Below, one piece after another: positions 7,024 through 14,058 of a stretch of 24,317 bases of DNA. Origin of the DNA: CAZXVW01 sp964644025 (GTDB lineage: Bacteria; Acidobacteriota; Terriglobia; Bryobacterales; Bryobacteraceae); the NCBI GenBank assembly GCA_964644025.1, contig CAZXVW010000047.1, positions 1-24,317 of the forward strand, given 5' to 3'. Below the pieces are notes generated by a model. That model was not told the DNA's origin, searched no databases, and saw only the letters and a program-made list of their open reading frames with translations. How positions within the stretch are numbered: the stretch's first letter is position 1; every line of letters starts with the position of its first letter. The translations under genes and the position numbers were made by a program.

Positions 7024-9990
7024 ATGGAACGAACCGGCGAGTCTCGTTGCTTCGCAGTTTTCTTGCGTCTTTGCGTGACCTTCTCCATCGTCGTGGCGGT
7101 TTCCCTGGCGCCTTGTCACGCCCAGCAGGCCGCCGGCGGCGTTGAGGCTCTCAACGCGCGGGCAAAGCGCGATATCGAGTACACGAAATCCCGCACTACC
7201 GAGCCCGGCGGCACGCCCGAGGACAGGCTTTGGGAAACCTTGATCCTGTTTGGGGTCGGCGACACGCAGCCGTCCTCCTGGAACGGAACAGTGAGCGTCG
7301 CCGCAGGCGACATTCACACGCTGGAAGGCTACCGGTTCGAGCTGCCGAAGGACCGGGTGCTGCCCCAGGGCGGCTTCCGGTTGGAAACCGAGATCGTTCG
7401 CGTACTGTTCACCTCCGGACTGGCCGGCCACGGCGCCACTCACCGGGAGGACCGTCTGCTGCCGAAAGGCCTTCTCATCCGCGGCGCGGGTTCGACGGCG
7501 ACCCGTCTCACCGTGAAAACGAACCACGGGAGCTTTTCCGTTGCACCAATGGGCCTCCGCATCGGGGAAACGGAGAGGCAGATCGACGGGCGCGTGGAAA
7601 TCAAACGCACCGTGCCGGCCACGGACCTTTCCGGCACCCGGCTGCGCCAGCACGATTTTCCCTCCATCGGGGCCGCGCCGGATGGCACGCTGTGGATCAC
7701 GTGGCTCAGCTATCACGACCGGAGGGAAGAGCTGAACTTCCGCCGGTATCGCGACAAGGAGTGGACCCGCCTCATCCCGGTGGGCCGTGCCTCGGAAGAT
7801 CTCTGGCGGCCGCACGCGGTCACCGATGAAAACGGCAAGCCGTGGCTCATCTGGTCGGAGCAGGTCAAGGGCAACTGGGATATTTATGCAATGGCCTGGG
7901 AGGACAACGAATGGGGAAAACTCCACCGCCTGAGCGTGGACCCGCTCCCCGACATCGAGCCGGCCGTGGCCCGCTCGCCGGAAGGAATCATTTACGTGGT
8001 CTGGCAGGCGATGCGGGGGCGCGTCTCCCAGATTCGCTTGAAGTACCTCAAGGCCGGGAAGTGGTCGGACACGGTAAAGGTAACTTCATCGGAAGACAAC
8101 GACTGGATGCCAGCCGTCGCCGCCGGCCCGAACGGCGCCGCCTGGATCGCCTGGGACCGTTACACGACCAGCTACGACGTCTACTGCCGCTCGTTCTCCC
8201 TGGCCACCGGTCTTTCGGCGGAACGCAAGGTCGCCGCGACGAGGCGGTTTGAGGCCAACGCCAGCGTGAGTGTCGACCGGTTCGGCCGCCCGTGGATCGC
8301 GTGGGAGACCGGCGCGGTGAACTGGGGCAAGGACCTGGGCTGGGTGCTGGGCTCGAAGGCTCCGGGGGCTCCGTTGGGCGGGCCGCGGCACATCGAGGTG
8401 GTCGTACTCGACGGCAACGTGTGGAAGACGCCGGCCAAAGTGGCGTTCCACGATTCCCTCCGCGCGGGCGTGGTCGAGGAAGGCGTGCCGTTGCTTTACA
8501 CGGACCCGCGCGGCAACCTCTGGCTGGCTTTCAAGCGCCGTTACGCGCGCTCCGGCTGGCGGACCAGCGTGTATTGGGAATCCTACCTCACCCGGCTGGA
8601 CGGGAGCCGGTGGACCGATCCCATCCCGCTGCCGCATAGCTGGACGCGCCGGAGCATCCGCATGGGGCTGGCCGCGGCCGGAGGCCGTCTCTGGGCGTTC
8701 TGGGGTGACGAGAACCGTCGCTGGGACTTCGCCAGTCAGCCTCAGTCGCACCGGGTGGTGGCTGGATCGCTGGAACTGCCGCCGGCCGGGCCGGAGCCAC
8801 GGCTGACCGCGTACGCTCCGGAGCCCGCTCGCGCGCCCCTCGGCCATCCCCATGAAGCCAGGGATGTGGCCACCGTCCGTGCTCATCGGATCAAGCTCGG
8901 CGGCCAGAGCCTGCGTCTGCTCCGCGGCGACCTGCACCGGCACACCGAACTCTCCCCGGACCAGGGTGGCCAGGACGACGGGACCATCATCGAGTTCTAC
9001 CGGTACATGATCGATGCGGCGAACATGGATTTCGGGGCCTCCACCGACCACCAAGGCGGCGGCAACGACTACTGGAACACGATGACCCAGAAGCTGGCTG
9101 ACATGTACTACTTCCCCCAGCGCTTCACCGCCCTGTACGGCTACGAGCGCAACATCGGCAATCCGTTCGGCCACCGCAACATCATTCACACCAGGCGCGA
9201 TTACCGCGTGGTGCCCTTCTACCAGCGCATCGATCCGCGCTTTATGCTGCCCGATTCGCCTGACGGCGAGTTGCTGACTTTCAACTCAATGAGCTTCGGG
9301 AGCGCCATTGCCAACGACACGAAGCTGCTCTACGACGAGATCCGCAAATCCGGCGGCCTGGCCATCTCTCACACCTCGGCCACCACCAGCATGGGCACCG
9401 ACTGGGCCGACAACGATCGCTCCCTGGAACCCGTAGTCGAGATCTACCAGGGAGCCCGGTACAGCGCCGAGGCCAAGAATGTCCCGCGCGGTGTTCATGA
9501 CGGCGAGGAAAACAAGGTTCCGGGCGGATTCCAGAAGCCGGGCCTGGTCTGGAGCGCCTGGAAGAAGGGTTACCGGCTGGGGGTGATCGCCAGCTCGGAC
9601 CACTACTCCACGCACATCTCCTACGCGATGGTTTATGCGCCGGGGACGAGCCGGGAGGATATTTTCAACGCGATCAAGAAGCGCCACACCTACGGGGCCA
9701 CCGACAACATCGTGCTGGAGTTCTGGATGGGCGATCATTTCATGGGGGATGATTTCCGGGCGCCGGAAACCCAGAAGATCCGCGTCAAGGCCATCGGCAC
9801 CGGAGAGATCGCCAGGATTCACTTGATCCGGGACGCCAACTACATCTACCAGGTCACGCCCGGCGCGCAGCAAGCCGAGTTCGAGTACATGGACCAGGAC
9901 GCCGGACCGGGCGAGCACTGGTACTACGTGCGCGTCGAGCAGAACAACGGCGAGCTGGCCTGGTCCAGCCCCATCTGGGTGCGTTACTGA
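7024..9990 (+). CDS. Secreted beta-propeller / PHP-domain chimera
   Basis: A 988-residue exported protein of unknown function. A signal peptide (hydrophobic about 11-30, likely cut after CHA) leads an uncharacterised region (about 40-210). Next come seven propeller-like repeats, each with a G-x-x-W/Y-x-x-W/F core; the first five start at 220, 270, 320, 370 and 420, exactly 50 residues apart, and the last two near 496 and 553. Residues about 630-870 carry PHP-type metal motifs in order: DLHRHT (H638, H640), STDH (D675, H676), YGYE (E708), ISHTS (H783) and SSDHYSTH (D859, H860, H864). PHP domains are usually metal-dependent phosphoesterases; DUF3604-like proteins share this look. A beta-rich tail follows. 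The start lies four bases after the GH29-like stop, with AAAGGA upstream. A hydrolase acting outside the cytoplasm is inferred; the substrate is unknown. Confidence 0.8.
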   Translation: MERTGESRCFAVFLRLCVTFSIVVAVSLAPCHAQQAAGGVEALNARAKRDIEYTKSRTTEPGGTPEDRLWETLILFGVGDTQPSSWNGTVSVAAGDIHTLEGYRFELPKDRVLPQGGFRLETEIVRVLFTSGLAGHGATHREDRLLPKGLLIRGAGSTATRLTVKTNHGSFSVAPMGLRIGETERQIDGRVEIKRTVPATDLSGTRLRQHDFPSIGAAPDGTLWITWLSYHDRREELNFRRYRDKEWTRLIPVGRASEDLWRPHAVTDENGKPWLIWSEQVKGNWDIYAMAWEDNEWGKLHRLSVDPLPDIEPAVARSPEGIIYVVWQAMRGRVSQIRLKYLKAGKWSDTVKVTSSEDNDWMPAVAAGPNGAAWIAWDRYTTSYDVYCRSFSLATGLSAERKVAATRRFEANASVSVDRFGRPWIAWETGAVNWGKDLGWVLGSKAPGAPLGGPRHIEVVVLDGNVWKTPAKVAFHDSLRAGVVEEGVPLLYTDPRGNLWLAFKRRYARSGWRTSVYWESYLTRLDGSRWTDPIPLPHSWTRRSIRMGLAAAGGRLWAFWGDENRRWDFASQPQSHRVVAGSLELPPAGPEPRLTAYAPEPARAPLGHPHEARDVATVRAHRIKLGGQSLRLLRGDLHRHTELSPDQGGQDDGTIIEFYRYMIDAANMDFGASTDHQGGGNDYWNTMTQKLADMYYFPQRFTALYGYERNIGNPFGHRNIIHTRRDYRVVPFYQRIDPRFMLPDSPDGELLTFNSMSFGSAIANDTKLLYDEIRKSGGLAISHTSATTSMGTDWADNDRSLEPVVEIYQGARYSAEAKNVPRGVHDGEENKVPGGFQKPGLVWSAWKKGYRLGVIASSDHYSTHISYAMVYAPGTSREDIFNAIKKRHTYGATDNIVLEFWMGDHFMGDDFRAPETQKIRVKAIGTGEIARIHLIRDANYIYQVTPGAQQAEFEYMDQDAGPGEHWYYVRVEQNNGELAWSSPIWVRY

Positions 9991-11039
9991 GGCGCTGCCC
10001 TGGGATCGGGGGAGGTGTTGGGCAGGGTTCCGGCCGGCGGTCCGGCGGGGATCACCTGGGGGCGAACCAGCCCCACGCCGATCGCGTCCATAGCTTTTTG
10101 AAGCGACCGGTACATCTCGTCGTCCTTGAAGGCGCCGACGATGGCGCCGCCGGAGCCGGCGAAATTCACCGAGGCGCCGGTCCGCCGCGCCGCCTCGACC
10201 ATTTCGAGATTCCCCTTGCTGATGCGGTACAACCTGGCCCGGAGGTCGAAATTCGCATTGATGAGCCGGTCCAGGGCTTCATAATCCCGCTCGAGCAGCG
10301 CCTGGCGGCCCTGCTCGGCATAACTGGCCCAGGTCTTCATCGCTTCCACGACCTCCGGGTCTCCCGTTGCCCAGCGTTGCCGGATGTTGTTGTGGAAGAC
10401 TTCCGTGCCCTGGCTGAGGCGCTTGCGGTAGGCGAGATAGAGGTTGGGCAGCAGGGCCGGATCCAGGGGTTCGTACTCGCCATAGCCGCGGCTCTCCATC
10501 AATTCCCGGCGGAAGTCCATGTAGACCAGACCCTCGTAGACCTGGATCACGCGGTCTTGCGGTCCGGCGGGAACGCCCAGCTCCTTGGTTTCGGTTTCCA
10601 GCACGAGGTTCGCCTGGACCGGGAGCGGGATCTCGACGCCGAAGTACCGGCACAGGGCGCGCAACGCCGCCGTGATGATGGAGCTGGAGCCGCCCATACC
10701 CAGCCGTAGCGGGATAGTTGACTCGTACTCGAGCGTGAAGTTCCGGTTCTCCAGAGCAATTCCCTGGGCGCGGCAATAATCGATGAACCGCACGATCAGC
10801 GCCTGGATGATGCGGATGCCCCCGTAGTAGCCCCGCCAGCGGGTGGTGGCGTACAAGTGTTCCAGGTCCTCGAACACCGGCATATCGGCCTTGGAAGGTT
10901 TGATCTCCAGGCGGGCGCTGGGATAGAGTAAGACTCTTGCCCGAAAGTTACGGACAATCAGGGCGATGGTCTTTCCGTAATAACCGTCGCTGGGATTGCC
11001 GAGCAATCCCGCTCGTGCGTAGGCGTAAGTTTCGATCAT
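9984..11039 (-). CDS. GHMP-family sugar kinase, glucuronokinase-like
   Basis: A 351-residue GHMP kinase. Motif 1 is ARAGLLGNPSDGYYGKTIAL (8-27), strikingly like the start of plant glucuronokinase. Motif 2, the phosphate loop, is PLRLGMGGSSSI (110-121). GVPAGPQDR (156-163) carries the likely catalytic Asp162. Motif 3 is VNFAGSGGAIVG (291-302). Plant glucuronokinase converts D-glucuronate to glucuronate-1-phosphate; related bacterial GHMP kinases also phosphorylate heptose-7-phosphate, galactose or fucose, so the substrate is open. The C-terminal ~30 residues are Pro/Gly/Ala-rich and probably disordered. The start at ATG 11039 is supported by homology; no strong ribosome site is seen. Its stop overlaps the convergent chimera gene by seven bases, and only 35 bp separate it from divergent dtd, so both promoters must be compact or lie inside genes. 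Confidence 0.85.
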   Translation of the reverse strand: MIETYAYARAGLLGNPSDGYYGKTIALIVRNFRARVLLYPSARLEIKPSKADMPVFEDLEHLYATTRWRGYYGGIRIIQALIVRFIDYCRAQGIALENRNFTLEYESTIPLRLGMGGSSSIITAALRALCRYFGVEIPLPVQANLVLETETKELGVPAGPQDRVIQVYEGLVYMDFRRELMESRGYGEYEPLDPALLPNLYLAYRKRLSQGTEVFHNNIRQRWATGDPEVVEAMKTWASYAEQGRQALLERDYEALDRLINANFDLRARLYRISKGNLEMVEAARRTGASVNFAGSGGAIVGAFKDDEMYRSLQKAMDAIGVGLVRPQVIPAGPPAGTLPNTSPDPRAAPQ

Positions 11040-11074
11040 CGTTTCGGCCGGATACCCTGGGTCAGTTATAGCAT

Positions 11075-11524
11075 ATGAGAGCCGTCATCCAGCGCGTTTC
11101 CCGCGCCAGCGTCGCGGTAAAGGGGGAGACGGTCGGGGCGATCGGCCGCGGCCTGCTGGTGCTGCTGGGCATCCGGAAAGGGGATGCGGCCGGCGACGCG
11201 GAATACCTGGTGGAGAAAACGCTCGGCCTGAGGATCTTTCCCGACGAGAACGGCAAGATGAACCGCAATGTCCGCGAGGTGGACGGCGCGCTGCTGGTGA
11301 TCTCCCAGTTTACGCTGTACGGGGATTGCCGGCGGGGCAGGCGGCCGAGTTTCGACCTGGCGGCGGCGCCGGAAGACGCCCGGGCCTTGTACGAATATTT
11401 CGTCCGGGCCGCCCGGGAGAGAGGCATCCCGGTGGAGACGGGCGTCTTTCAGGCGATGATGGCCGTGGAACTGGTCAATGACGGCCCGGTGACGATCCTG
11501 CTGGATTCCTCGAAGCTTTTCTAG
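11075..11524 (+). CDS. dtd: D-aminoacyl-tRNA deacylase
   Basis: DTD hydrolyses D-aminoacyl-tRNAs, and glycine mischarged on tRNA-Ala, keeping D-amino acids out of proteins. The 149-residue protein has the family length and both signature elements: SQFTLYGDCRRGRRPSFD (about 87-104), with the SQFTL active-site strand, and LVNDGPVT near the C-terminus, with the Gly-Pro pair that forms the cross-subunit chirality gate. It begins MRAVIQRVSRASV, typical of the family. TTATAG lies about four bases before the ATG, so a very short or absent leader is possible. The stop shares a CTAG with the stop of the convergent ATPase gene. Confidence 0.97.
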   Translation: MRAVIQRVSRASVAVKGETVGAIGRGLLVLLGIRKGDAAGDAEYLVEKTLGLRIFPDENGKMNRNVREVDGALLVISQFTLYGDCRRGRRPSFDLAAAPEDARALYEYFVRAARERGIPVETGVFQAMMAVELVNDGPVTILLDSSKLF

Positions 11525-12234
11525 CTCCGCTCCGGCGGTCCCCCCAACCCCTCCCAACCGTGCTCGCGGACGATCTCGTCCACTGAGCCTTCCCCGACAA
11601 TCCTGCCGTTTTCAAAAAAGACGGCCCGGCTGGCGAGCGCGCGGGCGAACGCGGCATCGTGCGTGACCAGGATCTTGGCCTGGGGAAGCTGGCGCAGCAA
11701 GGCGGCCAGGTCCCGCTGGCCCGGCGGATCCAGGTACGTGGTCGGCTCATCGAGCACCAGGATCTCCGGCTCCATCGCCAGGACGCCGGCGAGCGCCACG
11801 CGCCGTTTCTCACCGGCGCTGAGGTGATACGGCGCCTTTTCCAAAGCCTCCATCATGCCCACCTGCTCGAGCGCGGTCCGGGCCGCGCGGACAGCCTCAG
11901 CCGGTTCCCTGCCCAGGTTCAGCGGGCCGAAGCTGACGTCCTCCAGGACGGTGGGCATGAAGAGCTGTTCGTCGGGATCCTGGAAAACGAGTCCCAGGCG
12001 GCGGCGAATCTCGGGCAGGTTCTCTTTGGTCACCGCCAGGCCGCACACCCGGACCGTGCCGTCGCCTTTCAACAAGCCGTTCAGATGGAGTACGAAGGTG
12101 GTCTTGCCCGAGCCGTTGGCGCCAAACAGGGCGACGGTTTCCCCGGAGAAGAGCTGGAAGTCGACGCCGCGCAGGGCCTCGGTTCCGTCGGCGTACCGGT
12201 ACCGAAGGTTGCAAACGTCGATGAGGGCCTCCAT
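11521..12234 (-). CDS. cbiO: ECF-type nickel/cobalt transporter ATPase
   Basis: The energising subunit of the CbiMNQO/NikMNQO importer. The 237-residue ABC ATPase shows Walker A GANGSGKTT (38-46), Q-loop Gln85 in VFQDPDEQLF (typical of ECF/CbiO ATPases), signature LSAGEKRR (138-145), Walker B LVLDEP (159-164) and H-loop His192. The ATG at 12234 overlaps the cbiQ stop as TGATG, pointing to coupled translation; a GTG one codon earlier at 12237 is an alternative. It is the third gene of the cbiM-cbiQ-cbiO operon. Nickel is favoured over cobalt because of the divergent nikR gene. The stop overlaps the dtd stop by four bases, so no room is left for an intergenic terminator. Confidence 0.94.
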   Translation of the reverse strand: MEALIDVCNLRYRYADGTEALRGVDFQLFSGETVALFGANGSGKTTFVLHLNGLLKGDGTVRVCGLAVTKENLPEIRRRLGLVFQDPDEQLFMPTVLEDVSFGPLNLGREPAEAVRAARTALEQVGMMEALEKAPYHLSAGEKRRVALAGVLAMEPEILVLDEPTTYLDPPGQRDLAALLRQLPQAKILVTHDAAFARALASRAVFFENGRIVGEGSVDEIVREHGWEGLGGPPERS

Positions 12235-12977
12235 CACCCGGCAACTCCCGCGGCGAGCCGCAACGCCACCGGCGCGGCGATGGCGATCAACAGGAAGACG
12301 GCGTCGGCAGCGCCAGCCGCCGGCTGAGACAAGGGCCGCATGCGTCCTTCAAAGCCCCGCGCCAGCATTGCCCGGTGAATGGCTTCGGCCCGCTGGCAGG
12401 AGCGGCCGAACAACACCGCCAGAGCGCCGGCGGCGGCGCGATACCGGGAGCGCCGGACGGTCCGTCCGCCCGCTCCGCCCCGGCCGAGCTTGCCGCGGCA
12501 CTGCGCCGACTGCCGCATGTGCTGTCCCTGTTCGGAAATCACGAACAGGTAGCGGTACAGAAACTGGATGATCAGAACGATCATTCGCGGCGCGCCGAGA
12601 GACTCGATGCCGTGGAGCAAGCGAGGCAAGGGGGTGGTTCCCACCAGCACCAGGACCGCGACGGCGGACAGGTAGCTCTTCACCAGCAGCGCCACGGCCC
12701 GGCCCGGGTCGCCGGCGAGCACGCTCACGATGGCGAAGGTCCCGGAAAACGGCAGCACAACCGCGGCCCGGAGCAGCAAGGCCCCGGCGGGAAGCCGGGC
12801 CAGGGCCGCCGCCCCCAGCAGGTAGACGGCGTAGCCGGCGGCGACCGGCAGAGCCGCCGCAGGCGTCGTGGCGATGGCGATGAGCACGGCCAGCGCCGCC
12901 AGGATCTTGACGCGGGGGTCTCGCGAATGGATCGGACTGCAGCGGCGGCTCCAGCGATCAAGAACAACGTGGTGCAA
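12234..12977 (-). CDS. cbiQ: ECF transporter transmembrane subunit CbiQ
   Basis: The integral T-component that couples ATP hydrolysis by CbiO to metal uptake by CbiM. The 247-residue protein starts HHVVLDRWSRRCSPIHSRDPRVK, matching the usual CbiQ opening (LDRYS, SP.H, DPRVKL). It has hydrophobic helices at about 25-60, 68-90, 97-115 and 222-245, and the conserved cytoplasmic EcfT motif AEAIHRAMLARGFEG (197-211), whose Ala-Arg-Gly contacts the ATPase. The start codon is TTG at 12977, directly after the cbiM stop. It is supported by a strong GGAGG nine bases upstream and by the homology beginning there. Stretch 160-182 is Gly/Arg-rich and less conserved. Confidence 0.93.
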   Translation of the reverse strand: MHHVVLDRWSRRCSPIHSRDPRVKILAALAVLIAIATTPAAALPVAAGYAVYLLGAAALARLPAGALLLRAAVVLPFSGTFAIVSVLAGDPGRAVALLVKSYLSAVAVLVLVGTTPLPRLLHGIESLGAPRMIVLIIQFLYRYLFVISEQGQHMRQSAQCRGKLGRGGAGGRTVRRSRYRAAAGALAVLFGRSCQRAEAIHRAMLARGFEGRMRPLSQPAAGAADAVFLLIAIAAPVALRLAAGVAG

Positions 12978-13886
12978 TCAGGTTTTCCTCCGTCGCGCCA
13001 GCAGTCTTGCCAGCCCGAAGCAAATGAGGAGAATCATCGCCAGGCCGATCAGGCCGGCGGCAGCTTCCCGGGACCATGGCGAGGCAAAGAGCCGAAGCTG
13101 GTAATCGGCCAGCGGGGTATTGAGCAGGCTCCGGGCGCGACCGGCGATCCCGATCTGTTCGGCCAGCTTTTCAATCCCGTCGGGCGCCGCCGAGGCGAAC
13201 AGGATTCCGATGGAAGCCAGCAACACGGCTGCCAGGGCCAATCCGCCCAGGAGCCGGCGGCCCGGTTTTGCCGGCGCCCGAACCCAGGCCGGGTTCAGCC
13301 GGTTCATGGCCTCGATGACCGCCACCGTGATGGCGCCCTCGATGGCGGCGTTGGCCAGAAATAAGCCCCCGGAGGCCACGATCACGCCCCCGGGCATCTT
13401 GATCCCTGAAATCAGCAGCTCGGACAGAGCCAGGCACGCGGCCACCACGATCGACAGCATCCCACCCAGGAAAATCGCGAGTCTTCGCCAGCGCCCGGTC
13501 CCCCAGAGGCGGTAAGGCAGGTAGGCGGCCGCGACCCCGGCAAAGGCCATGTTGAACACGTTGGCTCCCAGCGCCAGGACGCCGCCATCCTGGAAGATGA
13601 GCGCCTGGAGCGCCAGGATGGCCGTCATGACCAGCACGGCCGGCGCGGGGCCCACCGTGTAGGCCAGCAACGCGCTGCCCACCAGGTGGCCGCTGGTGCC
13701 GATCCCGACCGGGAAATTGATCATTTGCGCGGCAAAGACAAAGGCGCCCAGCACTCCCAGCAGCGGCGCCCTGGCTTCTTCGGTCTGCCGCTGGGCGCGG
13801 CGTCCCAGGTAGCCGATGGCCGGGATGGAGACAGCATCCAGGGAAAGCCAGATGGGCGTGGAGAGAAAGCCGTCCGGTATGTGCAT
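12978..13886 (-). CDS. cbiM: Nickel/cobalt ECF substrate-binding protein CbiM with fused PDGLE/CbiN-like tail
   Basis: The metal-binding membrane subunit of the importer. The start at ATG 13886 is fixed by the N-terminus MHIPDGF, where the free amino group and His2 bind the metal in NikM/CbiM; His67 in GTSGHLVGS is the other known ligand. Earlier in-frame codons would bury His2. Family stretches such as FPVGIGTSGHL, LLAYTVGPAPAVLVMTAILALQALIFQDGG and ALGANVFNM are clear. Residues about 208-302 add a helix (212-231), ASAAPDGIEKLAE (231-243, close to the PDGLE motif) and a last helix (272-297), which amounts to a built-in CbiN/NikN component. That explains the absence of a separate cbiN. A NikR-like operator lies 16-45 bases upstream. 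I see no good ribosome site. Confidence 0.93.
   Translation of the reverse strand: MHIPDGFLSTPIWLSLDAVSIPAIGYLGRRAQRQTEEARAPLLGVLGAFVFAAQMINFPVGIGTSGHLVGSALLAYTVGPAPAVLVMTAILALQALIFQDGGVLALGANVFNMAFAGVAAAYLPYRLWGTGRWRRLAIFLGGMLSIVVAACLALSELLISGIKMPGGVIVASGGLFLANAAIEGAITVAVIEAMNRLNPAWVRAPAKPGRRLLGGLALAAVLLASIGILFASAAPDGIEKLAEQIGIAGRARSLLNTPLADYQLRLFASPWSREAAAGLIGLAMILLICFGLARLLARRRKT
12987..12991 (-). promoter_or_regulatory. Ribosome binding site deciding the TTG start of cbiQ
   Basis: A perfect GGAGG on the minus strand lies inside the last codons of cbiM, nine bases before TTG 12977. It supports this rare start codon; no ATG is available near the conserved N-terminus. Confidence 0.75.
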
Positions 13887-13901
13887 CGGATCGGTAACCA
13901 A

Positions 13902-13931
13902 GGTAGCACGAAGCTCGCAAAGCGTGCCACC
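13902..13931. promoter_or_regulatory. Candidate NikR operator between cbiM and nikR
   Basis: GGTAGCACG (13902-13910) and CGTGCCACC (13923-13931) form a 9-12-9 inverted repeat with 8 of 9 positions matching. Counting inner hexamers, GTAGCA and TGCCAC are separated by exactly 16 bases, the same geometry as the classical NikR site GTATGA-N16-TCATAC, and the outer GT/AC agree. The site is 16-45 bases upstream of cbiM, where a bound repressor could block its transcription. The nikR ATG is 127 bp away on the other side. The sequence is not identical to the enterobacterial consensus, as expected for another phylum. Confidence 0.6.
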
Positions 13932-14058
13932 GGGACATGCCCGGCCCGGGGTGGTCCCAAATGGAGGACGGGTTCCGGCCACTCCGGCCAGGAAAAGGGG
14001 CGCCTGCGCGGCGGCCCGGCTTGCCCTCGCGCCGGCACTCCGTTACGCTGGCATACAG

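Noticed and set aside
5769..7088. A 439-codon open frame on the minus strand opposite the GH29-like gene
   Set aside because: It is antisense to a recognisable enzyme with a Tat signal; no domain is visible in the translation.
11040..11074. Promoter pair in the 35-bp gap between the GHMP kinase and dtd
   Set aside because: TTATAG before dtd is suggestive, but no -35 box is convincing for either direction, so it was not listed as a feature.
13887..14058. Cobalamin or nickel/cobalt riboswitch upstream of cbiM
   Set aside because: No B12-box-like sequence or matching stem series was seen; the inverted repeat fits a protein operator better.
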